This document shows, piece by piece, positions 26,780-35,266 of a stretch of 64,000 bases of DNA. Both the position numbers and the translations under genes were made by a program. The notes beneath the pieces are model-generated. The model saw only the letters and a list, made by a program, of their open reading frames with translations. It ran no database searches and was not told where the DNA came from. The stretch's first letter is position 1, and each line of letters begins with the position of its first letter. Location: contig NZ_CP081943.1 of NCBI RefSeq assembly GCF_020423045.1, positions 310,001 through 374,000 of the forward strand. Reading direction: 5' to 3'. The DNA is from Pseudomonas sp. MM213. Its GTDB lineage: Bacteria; Pseudomonadota; Gammaproteobacteria; Pseudomonadales; Pseudomonadaceae.

Positions 26780-28006
26780 ATGAAAGAACATACCTACCAA
26801 CTGCTGGAAGTCGCCAACGGCAAACCGATCAAACTGTGGACCGAGGGCGTCCCGGTAGAAAACGAAGCCAGACAGCAGTTGATGAACACCGCAAAGATGC
26901 CGTTCATCTTCAAGCACCTGGCAGTGATGCCGGATGTGCATTTGGGCAAGGGCTCGACTATAGGCAGCGTGATTCCTACCGTTGGGGCGATCATTCCGGC
27001 TGCTGTCGGGGTGGATATCGGTTGCGGCATGATTGCCGCGCGCACGTCACTGACGGCCAGTGATTTGCCGGACAACCTGCATGGCCTGCGTTGCGCGATC
27101 GAGAAAGCGGTGCCGCACGGGCGCACATCCACACGTTCACGTCGGGACAAGGGCGCCTGGGACGATGTACCTCAACAAGCCGATAAGGCCTGGTCGGCGC
27201 TGGACCCGCGGTTCAAGGCGATCACTGACAAGTATCCGAAGCTGGCCAACACCAACAACCGTGGGCATTTGGGCACGTTGGGTAGCGGCAACCATTTCAT
27301 CGAGGTGTGCCTGGATGAAGCCAATCGGGTCTGGTTCATGCTGCACAGTGGATCCCGTGGGGTCGGTAACGCTATTGGCAACCTGTTCATTCAGTTGGCG
27401 CAGGCGGATATGCGTCAGCACATCGCCAATCTGCCTGATCGCGACCTGGCCTACTTCGAGGAAGGCAGCCAACACTTCGATGATTACGTCGAGGCGGTCG
27501 GTTGGGCCCAGGATTTCGCCAAACAGAACCGCGCACTGATGATGCAAGCGGTGATTCAAGCGACGCGGCAGGTGATCAGCAAGCCTTTTGAGGTTGCACT
27601 GGAAGCGGTGAACTGCCACCACAACTATGTGCAAAAAGAACGGCATTTTGGTGAGGATATTTTGGTCACCCGAAAAGGCGCAGTGTCGGCGAAGAAGGGC
27701 GAACTGGGGATTATTCCGGGATCGATGGGGGCAAAAAGCTTCATCGTCCGCGGGCTCGGTAACGAGGAATCATTCTGCTCTTGCAGCCACGGTGCCGGCC
27801 GCACCATGAGTCGCACCAAAGCGAAAAACATGTTCACCGTCGAAGATCAGATCCGCGCCACCGCCCACGTGGAGTGCCGCAAGGATGCTGCTGTCATCGA
27901 TGAAATACCGATGGCCTACAAGGACATCGACCAAGTCATGCACGCCCAGCGTGAGCTGGTGGAAGTGCTGCACACCCTGCGTCAGGTAGTGTGCGTAAAA
28001 GGATAG
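26780..28006 (+). CDS. rtcB: RtcB RNA-splicing ligase
   Basis: A 408-residue protein, the same length as E. coli RtcB. Metal-site motifs include VGVDIGCGM (Cys near 78), LGSGNHFIEV, NCHHNY and SHGAGR with the guanylylation region. It joins 2',3'-cyclic phosphate or 3'-phosphate ends to 5'-OH ends with GTP and Mn(II). The ribosome site is weak (AGAAAAGAA). It begins 53 bases after the third Y RNA, in the same direction as the Ro60 gene. Confidence 0.96.
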   Translation: MKEHTYQLLEVANGKPIKLWTEGVPVENEARQQLMNTAKMPFIFKHLAVMPDVHLGKGSTIGSVIPTVGAIIPAAVGVDIGCGMIAARTSLTASDLPDNLHGLRCAIEKAVPHGRTSTRSRRDKGAWDDVPQQADKAWSALDPRFKAITDKYPKLANTNNRGHLGTLGSGNHFIEVCLDEANRVWFMLHSGSRGVGNAIGNLFIQLAQADMRQHIANLPDRDLAYFEEGSQHFDDYVEAVGWAQDFAKQNRALMMQAVIQATRQVISKPFEVALEAVNCHHNYVQKERHFGEDILVTRKGAVSAKKGELGIIPGSMGAKSFIVRGLGNEESFCSCSHGAGRTMSRTKAKNMFTVEDQIRATAHVECRKDAAVIDEIPMAYKDIDQVMHAQRELVEVLHTLRQVVCVKG

Positions 28007-28011
28007 GGAAA

Positions 28012-28800
28012 ATGGAATATCACGATCATCACCCTCTGGCGCCCGAGATGCGCGCCAGAGTCCTGAAAGAGCTGGAACGCATCGAACGCGAGCGTAACGT
28101 CACCGTGCTTTATGCCTGCGAATCCGGTAGCCGAGCCTGGGGTTTTGCTTCGACTGACAGCGATTACGATGTGCGTTTTGTGTATGTAGAGAAACCCGAC
28201 TGGTTCGTCCAGGTTGATACCGCGCGGGATGTAATCGAGCGACCGCTGGACGATGAGCTTGATGTCAGCGGCTGGGAGTTGCGCAAGACCTTGGGTTTGT
28301 TGCGCAAGTCCAATCCGACCTTGCTCGAGTGGCTGGATTCGCCTTTGGTGTATCGCAGCGAACCTGCCGCGACCGGGCGTCTGCGTGAGCTGGCCGAAAC
28401 CTTCTACAGCCCACCGGCAGCACGAAACCATTATCTGTCGATGGCCAAGAAGAACTTTCGCGGTTATCTGCAAGGCGATAGCGTGAGATTCAAGAAGTAC
28501 TTCTACGTTCTACGGCCGTTGCTCGCCGTGCGCTGGATCGATCAAGGGCTGGGTCGCCCGCCGATGACGTTCGCCGACTTGCTGAGCACAGTCGATGATC
28601 AGTCGTTGCTGGATGAAGTCGCCGAGTTGTTGGTGCTCAAACGCAACGCCGATGAAAGTGCATACGGCCCAAGACGCAACGCCCTGCACGCGTTCATCGC
28701 CGCAGAGTTGGAGCGTGCCGTACCTAAACTGCCGCGTACTCAGGAAGACTCGCGATTGCTCGACGATTACTTGAGAGAGACTGTCGGGCACTACGCATAA
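28012..28800 (+). CDS. RlaP-type nucleotidyltransferase (RNA repair pathway)
   Basis: A 262-residue protein of the polymerase-beta-like RlaP family (PF10127). The nucleotidyltransferase motif CESGSRAWGFASTDSDYDVR lies near residues 37-56, with GS and paired Asp. ATG 28012 is chosen because AGGATAGGGAA stands upstream; GTG 27991 would lie within rtcB. RlaP proteins are encoded with RNA ligases and are proposed to add or process RNA termini. It sits between rtcB (5-base gap) and rtcA, so it belongs to this operon. Confidence 0.85.
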   Translation: MEYHDHHPLAPEMRARVLKELERIERERNVTVLYACESGSRAWGFASTDSDYDVRFVYVEKPDWFVQVDTARDVIERPLDDELDVSGWELRKTLGLLRKSNPTLLEWLDSPLVYRSEPAATGRLRELAETFYSPPAARNHYLSMAKKNFRGYLQGDSVRFKKYFYVLRPLLAVRWIDQGLGRPPMTFADLLSTVDDQSLLDEVAELLVLKRNADESAYGPRRNALHAFIAAELERAVPKLPRTQEDSRLLDDYLRETVGHYA

Positions 28801-28808
28801 GGATGAAG

Positions 28809-29828
28809 ATGAAACAGGAAGTGATTGAACTGGATGGCGCCATTGGCGGTGGCCAGGTGTTGCGCAGCGCTTTAAGCCTGTCGATGGTGACCGGTCGCGC
28901 ACTGCAAATTAAAAACATCAGAGCCAAACGCAGCCGGCCCGGATTGTTGCGTCAGCACCTGACTGCCGTACTGGCTGCGGCTCAGGTTTGCGATGCAAAA
29001 GTGCAAGGTGCGGAATTGGGTTCGCAGTGCCTGTCCTTCGAGCCGGGTCCGATTCGCGGCGGGGATTTCAGTTTTGCGATCGGCACGGCGGGTAGCTGCA
29101 CGTTGGTATTGCAGACGCTGTTGCCGGCGTTGCTGCTGGCGCCTGAAGCCAGTCGGGTGCGTATATCGGGTGGTACTCATAACCCGATGGCGCCTCCGAC
29201 TGATTTTCTACAGCTAGCCTGGTTGCCGCAGCTGCGGCGCATGGGCGCCAAGGTTGAATTACAGTTGTTGCGTCACGGTTTTGTGCCTGCCGGTGGTGGT
29301 GAGATCGAGGTGTTTGTCCAGCCGTCGAAACTGCTGCCGTTGCATCTGTTGGAACGCGGCGCCTTGCTCACGAAACATGCCAGCGCGCTGATCGCCGGGC
29401 TTGCGCCGCATGTGGCGGAGCGCGAACTTGATCGGGTCGCCAAGCGGCTGAACATGGCGCAGGAGGAACTACTGATGGTCACGATCAACCAGGACCAGGG
29501 ACCGGGCAATGTTTTGCTGTTGGAGCACAGGTTTGAGCACGTAACCGAAGTATTCAGCGCATTCGGCCAAACGGCCCTTCGCGCGGAAAAGGTTGCTGAC
29601 GGCGCGATTAATCAGGCCATGGACTGGCTGAACAGCGGAGCAGCAGTGGCCGAACACCTGGCCGATCAATTGCTGTTGCCAATGGCGTTGGCAGGCGGTG
29701 GAAGTTTCACTACGCCACGGATGACTGAACATCTGCAAAGCAACATCGCGGTCATCGAGCGATTTCTGCCGATCACAATTGATTGCAGGGAAGAAGGGGC
29801 TGCCCGGCTCAGAGTTGAGTGCAACTGA
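28809..29828 (+). CDS. rtcA: RtcA RNA 3'-terminal phosphate cyclase
   Basis: A 339-residue cyclase (E. coli 338). ATG 28809 is favoured over 28803 because AAGGATGAAG then gives proper spacing. Family marks: DGAIGGGQVLRSALSLS at the N-terminus, FAIGTAGSCTLVLQTLLP near 95, and HLQSNIAVIERF near the C-terminus containing the adenylylated His. It uses ATP to convert 3'-phosphate ends to 2',3'-cyclic phosphates, the substrate form for RtcB. Last gene of the operon; convergent with a lipoprotein gene 13 bases away. Confidence 0.96.
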   Translation: MKQEVIELDGAIGGGQVLRSALSLSMVTGRALQIKNIRAKRSRPGLLRQHLTAVLAAAQVCDAKVQGAELGSQCLSFEPGPIRGGDFSFAIGTAGSCTLVLQTLLPALLLAPEASRVRISGGTHNPMAPPTDFLQLAWLPQLRRMGAKVELQLLRHGFVPAGGGEIEVFVQPSKLLPLHLLERGALLTKHASALIAGLAPHVAERELDRVAKRLNMAQEELLMVTINQDQGPGNVLLLEHRFEHVTEVFSAFGQTALRAEKVADGAINQAMDWLNSGAAVAEHLADQLLLPMALAGGGSFTTPRMTEHLQSNIAVIERFLPITIDCREEGAARLRVECN

Positions 29829-29841
29829 CCCGTCTCCGCCA

Positions 29842-30270
29842 TCACTTGAACTTGATCACGATCCCTTTGAGTTTGCGTCCCTCAATGGTTCTTACATCAC
29901 GAGCCCACAGCGGCCCGTTGACATAAGCGCCCATCGGTTGGATATGGTCGTAGACCACCACCACGGCATCGCCACCGAGCTTGGCTGACTCGTCCCGAAG
30001 TTTTCCTTCTACCTGGGTGATCGGGGGGGCAGGATCAACGCTGGCATCGATCAGCACTTCACCCAATCGAATGTGCGGGCGAAGGGGTTCGGTACGCAAC
30101 ACCACGACTTCACTGGCCAGCGTCGGCGCGGGATGCTCGACACCCACATAAGCAGTGGTCTGGGCATCGACCGTGGCGCAACCACTCAAACCCAGCAGGG
30201 TTCCGGCGAGCGCTGTCGCCAGCAGCGATATTTTCAAACGGGTGGACCAGGGCGCGTCATGGGCGGGCAT
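29842..30270 (-). CDS. small lipoprotein of unknown function
   Basis: A 142-residue protein with a strong ribosome site (GGAGGAAA) and a lipoprotein signal (hydrophobic 13-29, lipobox LSGC). The mature part (DDTT-type domain YVGVEHPAPTLASEVVVLRTEP...; GGDAVVVVYDH) is a small mixed alpha/beta domain. I do not recognise a named family. It runs tail to tail with rtcA. Confidence 0.75.
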   Translation of the reverse strand: MPAHDAPWSTRLKISLLATALAGTLLGLSGCATVDAQTTAYVGVEHPAPTLASEVVVLRTEPLRPHIRLGEVLIDASVDPAPPITQVEGKLRDESAKLGGDAVVVVYDHIQPMGAYVNGPLWARDVRTIEGRKLKGIVIKFK

Positions 30271-30346
30271 GGTGGGTTTCCTCCGAAGGTTCTGCTGCGA
30301 GGCGGGGTGGCCTGTTGACGGTAGCAGACGGTCCGGGAGTGTCCAG

Positions 30347-30373
30347 AACGCCCAGCCTTTTCAGGTTGGGCGT
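30347..30373. terminator. hairpin, probable terminator/transcript end
   Basis: AACGCCCAGCCT-tttc-AGGTTGGGCGTT forms a 12-pair stem with one G-U. It lies between two minus-strand genes, just after the VOC gene. There is only a short T run, so efficiency is uncertain. Confidence 0.5.
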
Positions 30374-30389
30374 TTGCTTGCCGGTAACG

Positions 30390-30803
30390 TCACTGATCCT
30401 TTTCGCAATTGACCATCCACGACACGCCAAACCGGTCGACCAGCATCCCGAAACGCGCGGCCCAGAAGGTCGCTTCCAGGGGCATTTGCACGCTGCCGTC
30501 TTCCGCCAATGCGTTGAAGACCCGTTCCGCCTCGGCAATGCTGTCGACGTTCAGCGAGACCGAACAACCGGCCATGTCATCCGTGGGGCGATCAGGTGTG
30601 GTGTCCGACCCCATGATCGCCTGATCGCCCACCGACAGGCGGGTATGAATGATCAGGTTGTGCAGGTCCGCCGCAAAGTGCTCGCGCGCCGGGCTTTCAC
30701 CGAAGGTCATCATGACGTCGAGCTGGCCTTGAAGGGCCTGGGCATAGAAAGTGAACGCGGCTTTACAGTCGCCGTTGAAGATGAGGTAGGGATTGATTTT
30801 CAT
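30390..30803 (-). CDS. VOC family protein (PhnB/YjdN-like)
   Basis: A 137-residue single-domain vicinal-oxygen-chelate protein starting MKINPYLIFNGDCKAAFTFY, with GGGAGC upstream. The PhnB subgroup has this length and the C-terminal WAARFGMLVDRFGVSWMV block. Such proteins bind small molecules or metals; the function of YjdN-type members is not established. Confidence 0.88.
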   Translation of the reverse strand: MKINPYLIFNGDCKAAFTFYAQALQGQLDVMMTFGESPAREHFAADLHNLIIHTRLSVGDQAIMGSDTTPDRPTDDMAGCSVSLNVDSIAEAERVFNALAEDGSVQMPLEATFWAARFGMLVDRFGVSWMVNCEKDQ

Positions 30804-30843
30804 TGTTTGCTCCCGTTGCCAAACGACGGAGGTGGGTTTTCCT

Positions 30844-30909
30844 GTAGGAGCGAGCCTGCTCGCGATGGTTTCCAGAACGCCTCGCTTATCCAGACCGCAC
30901 GCTCCTACA
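30844..30909. repeat. degenerate REP pair
   Basis: GTAGGAGCGAGCCTGCTCGCGATGG at the left and GCTCCTAC at the right (about 65 bases), with the second palindrome eroded. It lies upstream of the VOC gene. Confidence 0.7.
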
Positions 30910-30991
30910 ACGGCATTAGCAAAGCCTTAGAGGTGGTGATTGGCAAAAATCGTTTAGATGTTTTTTCTATTGAAACGGTGCGGGTTATCGC

Positions 30992-31663
30992 TCAATCCAC
31001 GACCACCGGGACATCGTCTTCGCCCAGGCAGACCGTCAACTGTTGACCGGCTTCGTTGAAGGCGCAGTTCGGTAACGACTGTTGCTTGAAAATGGCCATG
31101 GGCACGCCGACAAACAAGATGAGCAGCGTGGTCGCCACGGCCATTCGCCCCGACATTGCCGAGCGTGACGGCGATGTTTTTGAGGCGCGGCTTTTGATCC
31201 TCGAGCGGGCATACAGGCCGCTGCACAGCAACACTGCGCCAATCAGCATGGCCACGCCGATCTCCTGTCGGCTGGTACTCAAAATCATTTGGTCGGCGTT
31301 GGCCGGATAGTTCAGTTGCCACCAGGCGCCAATGCCCACGGGCAAAAGTCCGGCGCTGATCCAGCCATAGATTGATCCGGGCAAACGACACACCACGGCA
31401 AGCAACAGGCCGACGCTGGCAGCGCCCCAGCCCATCAGATACAGCTGGGTTGCCATGCCTCCCCCCATAAAAGTGCCGCCGACATCGATGGGCATTATCA
31501 GCAACCAGTCAAAGGCGGCGATGTGCAGCGTCAGTACGAAGACGGCGATACAGCTCAGGGGGTAGTAGAGCCATGACCAGAGGGTGCGGGGACGGGATAA
31601 CACACGAATTCCTTTTTGTGTTTGAGGGCGAGCCATTATGCGGCGTGGGTTTACGCTTTGCAT
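30992..31663 (-). CDS. hypothetical inner-membrane protein
   Basis: A 223-residue protein (214 if the ATG at 31636 is used; neither start has a clear ribosome site). Five or so hydrophobic helices: about 29-48, 62-82, 85-110, 123-140, and 175-192, with a basic loop (RSRIKSRASKTSPSRS) between the last two and a C-terminal tail with two Cys (PNCAFNEAGQQLTVCLGEDD) that could form a periplasmic disulfide. No family recognised. Confidence 0.7.
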   Translation of the reverse strand: MQSVNPRRIMARPQTQKGIRVLSRPRTLWSWLYYPLSCIAVFVLTLHIAAFDWLLIMPIDVGGTFMGGGMATQLYLMGWGAASVGLLLAVVCRLPGSIYGWISAGLLPVGIGAWWQLNYPANADQMILSTSRQEIGVAMLIGAVLLCSGLYARSRIKSRASKTSPSRSAMSGRMAVATTLLILFVGVPMAIFKQQSLPNCAFNEAGQQLTVCLGEDDVPVVVD

Positions 31664-31701
31664 CGGTGGCTCGCTCGATCCACTGAAACCAGTCCGGCTT
31701 C

Positions 31702-32304
31702 TCAGGCCGCTGCGCGTGGCACCGAGGGCCGCAGCAAACGCTCAATGGCCCCTGCCACGAGGTTTTCCAGCAGTTCATTACGCTCAGGCTCATCCAGCAG
31801 ATGATGCGCCAGCCAGCAGGGCGCGCTGTTCAGCAGATTGGCGATGGCATGTCCGGCGGCCTGTTGCGCCTGTTCACTGAGACGGGGTTTGGTCCCGAGC
31901 ATCAGCAGCAATGTGCGTTCGTACTGTTCGCGCAACTGCCGAACGCGCGCCTGCTGTTCGTCATTCAGGCAGCCGCTGTCGCGTTCCACCAGACGAAAAT
32001 GCCAGGGCATTTCCTGATGCAGATTCAAATGCGCGTGGATCAGGCTGTTGAGCCTGTCGCGCTTGGCCGGAGACTTTTGCTCGATGCGCCCCAGGGTTGC
32101 CAACAGCTCTTCGTAGAACTCCTCGATCAAGTCGAGCAGCAAGTGCTGTTTGCTGGGGTAATGGTGATACAACGAACCTGGGGAAAGCCCCAGGCACGTC
32201 GCGAGCTCACGCATGCCGACCTGACCGAAACCTTTGCTGGCAAACAGCTCCAGCACCTTGTCTCGGTACTCGGCGAAACGTGAGCAACGCTCAGGCATAG
32301 GCAT
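31702..32304 (-). CDS. TetR-family transcriptional regulator
   Basis: About 200 residues; ATG at 32304 or 32298. The N-terminal helix-turn-helix (VGMRELATCLGLSPGSLYHHYPSKQHLL, about 24-52) is clear; the C-terminal domain is divergent. Its start overlaps the end of the 3-hydroxyacyl-CoA dehydrogenase gene, so the two are co-translated; it may regulate that gene or fatty-acid use. Confidence 0.87.
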   Translation of the reverse strand: MPMPERCSRFAEYRDKVLELFASKGFGQVGMRELATCLGLSPGSLYHHYPSKQHLLLDLIEEFYEELLATLGRIEQKSPAKRDRLNSLIHAHLNLHQEMPWHFRLVERDSGCLNDEQQARVRQLREQYERTLLLMLGTKPRLSEQAQQAAGHAIANLLNSAPCWLAHHLLDEPERNELLENLVAGAIERLLRPSVPRAAA

Positions 32305-33142
32305 GGAAGCCACGCCCCGTCTTGCGTCCCAGATAACCGGCGGCAACCATTTCCTTGAGCAGTGGCGCGGGGCGGTATTTGCTGTCGTTGAAACCGTCGT
32401 AGAAGGCTTCAAGAATCGCCAGCACGGTGTCCAGGCCGATCAGGTCGGCCAGTGCCAGCGGGCCGATGGGCTGGTTGCAACCCAGGCGCATCCCGGCGTC
32501 GATGTCTTTGGCGCTGGCCAGGCCTTCCTGAAACACCAGGATCGCTTCGTTGATCATCGGTACCAGAATCCGGTTGACCACAAAGCCCGGACGGTTACCG
32601 GCGGTGATCGCGGTTTTGCCCAGGGTGGTTGCCATGTCCAGCGCCAGGGCGTGGGTTGCGTCGCTGGTTTGCAGGCCGCGAATCACTTCGATCAGGCCCA
32701 TCACCGGCACCGGATTGAAGAAGTGCAGGCCGATGAAGCGCTCAGGCTGGCTGACGCTGGCGGCAAGTTGGGTAATCGACAGCGACGACGTATTGGAGGC
32801 GATCACACACTCGGCGCTGACCTGCGCGGCGATTTGTTGCAGCACGCGCAGTTTCAGGTCGAGATTTTCGGTGGCGGCTTCGATCACCAGTTGCACGTTG
32901 TGCAAGCTGCTGTAGTCGGTGCTGGTGCGGATCTTGTCGAGGGCGGCGAGCTTTTGAGCTTCTGTCAGTGTGTTCTTGGCAACTTGCCGGTCGAGGTTTT
33001 TGCCGACGGTCGCAACAGCCTTTTGCAGTGCGCTCTCGGAGATATCGATCAAGGTCACGTTGAACCCTGCCTGGGCGCAGACTTGTGCAATGCCGTTGCC
33101 CATGGTGCCTGCGCCGATCACGCCAATGTTTTGCAGATTCAT
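32291..33142 (-). CDS. 3-hydroxybutyryl-CoA / 3-hydroxyacyl-CoA dehydrogenase
   Basis: A 283-residue NAD-dependent enzyme, the normal length for the family. ATG 33142 has AAGGA 8 bases upstream. Rossmann motif IGAGTMGNGIA near residue 8, catalytic-region motifs NTSSLSITQLA and GLHFFNPVPVMGLIEV, and the C-terminal domain start NRPGFVVNRILVPMINEA. It oxidises (S)-3-hydroxyacyl-CoA to 3-oxoacyl-CoA. It is divergent from an AraC regulator gene. Confidence 0.94.
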   Translation of the reverse strand: MNLQNIGVIGAGTMGNGIAQVCAQAGFNVTLIDISESALQKAVATVGKNLDRQVAKNTLTEAQKLAALDKIRTSTDYSSLHNVQLVIEAATENLDLKLRVLQQIAAQVSAECVIASNTSSLSITQLAASVSQPERFIGLHFFNPVPVMGLIEVIRGLQTSDATHALALDMATTLGKTAITAGNRPGFVVNRILVPMINEAILVFQEGLASAKDIDAGMRLGCNQPIGPLALADLIGLDTVLAILEAFYDGFNDSKYRPAPLLKEMVAAGYLGRKTGRGFHAYA

Positions 33143-33308
33143 GTACACGTCCTTCCGGTCAAACCCCGCGATACCTTGGCCGCCACAGCGGCCGAAGGCG
33201 TACTATTGGCCGCGAGTCTAGAACCGGCGGGGCGGTTGTCCTATGCCGGAACTGTTCAACGGTGCTGGTGTTTTTTGCCATTCGGGTGATGGGGAGCGAA
33301 GCGTTCAG

Positions 33309-34337
33309 ATGCGGGAAAAGGATTCGGTGGCCGCCTACTTTGTGCAGGCGATGATCCATGGGCTGGGGGACAATCCGCAGCGGCGGCGGGCTGCGCTGGA
33401 ACAGGCAGGTATCGACCCGGCGTTGATCGAACAGCCTGTGTCGCGGGTGCCGGCCAGTGCGTTTGCTGCACTCTGGTTGATCCAGATCCGCGAGTTCGAT
33501 GACGAGTTCTTCCGGCTCGACTCCCACGGCATGCCGCCGGGCAGCTTCGCCCTGATTTGCCGGGCCCTGATTCAGGAACCCGACCTGCACAAAGCCATGC
33601 GCCAGTGCCTGAACAACTTTGCCCTGTTCCTTCGCGATTTTCGCGGCACGCTGACGGTGCGCGGCAAACGTGCAGTCATCAGCCTGGATAGCTGCGCGAA
33701 AAACGATGATGTTGCGCGTTTTGGCGAAGAGACTTTTCTGGTGCTGATGATCAGCCTGATGTGCTGGCTGGGTGGTCGGCGCATCCCCATCGACCGCGCG
33801 GACTTCCGCCATAAGCGCGTGTCCCTCAGCGATGACCGTTTGCTCTGGGGGCCGAACCTGACCTTCGGCGCCGAGCGCACCGAAATCGAATTCGCCAGCC
33901 ACTACCTGCGCTTGCCGGTGGTCCAGGACCTGGCTTCGCTGAAAGTGTTTCTGCGCACCGCGCCGCAATGGCTGGTGATTCGCTTCCGCAACCAGCATGG
34001 GCTCGCGTCGCAAGTCCACCAGCGTTTGCGCAACAGCCACTACAGCCAATGGCCGACCTTGCAGGCCTTTGCTTTGGAACAACATCTGAGCCCCAGCACC
34101 TTTCGCCGCAAGCTGGAGCGGGAAGGGTGTTCGTATCAGGAAATCAAGGACGAGGTGCGGCGCGGGGTTGCGTTTGAGCAATTGCGGCAGAGCAAGGCCA
34201 GCATCGGTGACATTGCCGAACAGTTGGGGTTTCAGGAGCCGAGTGCGTTTCACCGGGCGTTCAAGAAGTGGACGGGGGAGAGTCCAGGGCGGTATCGAGC
34301 ACGGTTTTTGGAGCACGTGACGTCGGATCTGGATTGA
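33309..34337 (+). CDS. AraC-family regulator with Arabinose-bd-type N-domain
   Basis: About 342 residues from ATG 33309 (an upstream start at 33243 would give 364). The long N-terminal domain (PF12625 type) is followed by an HTH_18 DNA-binding domain at about 245-335 (LSPSTFRRKLEREGCSYQEI; IGDIAEQLGFQEPSAFHRAF). It is divergent from the 3-hydroxyacyl-CoA dehydrogenase gene and may regulate it. Confidence 0.88.
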   Translation: MREKDSVAAYFVQAMIHGLGDNPQRRRAALEQAGIDPALIEQPVSRVPASAFAALWLIQIREFDDEFFRLDSHGMPPGSFALICRALIQEPDLHKAMRQCLNNFALFLRDFRGTLTVRGKRAVISLDSCAKNDDVARFGEETFLVLMISLMCWLGGRRIPIDRADFRHKRVSLSDDRLLWGPNLTFGAERTEIEFASHYLRLPVVQDLASLKVFLRTAPQWLVIRFRNQHGLASQVHQRLRNSHYSQWPTLQAFALEQHLSPSTFRRKLEREGCSYQEIKDEVRRGVAFEQLRQSKASIGDIAEQLGFQEPSAFHRAFKKWTGESPGRYRARFLEHVTSDLD

Positions 34338-34508
34338 GTTTTTGTCCAGTTTTTCCTTGTTGAATGTAGGAGGATTTTTCGCTTGTAGTCCCGCCTGTAG
34401 TCCCGAAATCTCTTGTGACTACCGCACTTCAGCAGTGGATGACACAGGCTGTAGATGTGCTGTATTTATTTGCTCCGGGTCGAATTTTTCAATGGATTGG
34501 AAAGGGCA

Positions 34509-35099
34509 ATGGACAGCTTGATCAAGGACGTGATCCCGCTACTGCAGTATCTGCTTCCGGGGTTTTTAGCGGCGTGGATTTTTTACTCGCTCACGGCGTT
34601 CAAGCGCCCGGACACTTTTGGACAGATTGTCCAGGCACTGATTTTTACGCTTGTGATTCAGTCGCTGGTGGTCGGTTTGGAAGGACTGTTGCTACTGGCG
34701 GGAGAACGGTTTTTTTCGATCGGCGTGTGGGACAGGAAATCGGAGGCGTTATGGTCGGCAGTGATTGCGCTGGTGATGGGGTTTCTTTCCTGTCATATCG
34801 CTCATGGCGACAGGCTTCATGCGTTACTCAGGAAACTGAAGATAACGGCTAAAAAATCGTTCCCTTGCGAGTGGTACAGTGCTTTTTCATCGAGACCGGG
34901 TTTCGTGATATTGCATTTGATCGGAGGGAAACGTCTGTTTGGCTGGCCAAGCGAATGGCCATCGGAGCCTGCTAACGGACAATTCGTTCTGGAGTTCCCT
35001 CGCTGGATCGATAGCGACGGCAATCTGTTACCTGGTAGGGCAAAGGCCCTGGTTATTGATGTATCAAAAGTGAGTTGTGTCGAATTCGCAAAACAATAG
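34509..35099 (+). CDS. DUF6338-like membrane protein
   Basis: A 196-residue protein starting MDSLIKDVIPLLQYLLPGF. Three membrane helices are visible (about 10-28, 38-62, 80-97), followed by a soluble domain with FVILHLIGGKRLFGWPSEWP, a pattern seen in DUF6338 proteins. Codon choice is less GC-biased than neighbours. It is followed after 9 bases by a 51-residue frame and then an ABC exporter. Family call is from memory of the pattern. Confidence 0.65.
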   Translation: MDSLIKDVIPLLQYLLPGFLAAWIFYSLTAFKRPDTFGQIVQALIFTLVIQSLVVGLEGLLLLAGERFFSIGVWDRKSEALWSAVIALVMGFLSCHIAHGDRLHALLRKLKITAKKSFPCEWYSAFSSRPGFVILHLIGGKRLFGWPSEWPSEPANGQFVLEFPRWIDSDGNLLPGRAKALVIDVSKVSCVEFAKQ

Positions 35100-35108
35100 G
35101 GTGATCAA

Positions 35109-35264
35109 ATGTCATGCAAAGCGCCGACTGAAATGCCGCCTGAGCTGAGGCGGATGATGGAAGAGTGGGAAAATGGTGGTCCTCTTCCCCCCGGGCTGGT
35201 GTTCCCCATCGGGCCTTCACCTTTACGAAAAGAAATGACGAAACCGCGCAAGCGCAACCGATAA
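35109..35264 (+). CDS. 51-residue hypothetical peptide
   Basis: ATG 35109 with AGGGTGATC upstream and TAA at 35262-35264. It begins MSCKAPTEMPPELRRMMEEW, then a Pro/Gly-rich middle (GGPLPPGLVFPIGPSPL) and a basic tail ending RKRNR. Spacing is 9 bases from the membrane-protein stop and 2 bases to the ABC exporter start, which argues that it is translated. No family recognised. Confidence 0.6.
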   Translation: MSCKAPTEMPPELRRMMEEWENGGPLPPGLVFPIGPSPLRKEMTKPRKRNR

Positions 35265-35266
35265 AC

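Noticed and set aside
31036..31310. Small frames on both strands inside the hypothetical membrane protein gene
   Set aside because: They overlap a frame with clear membrane helices and show no independent support.
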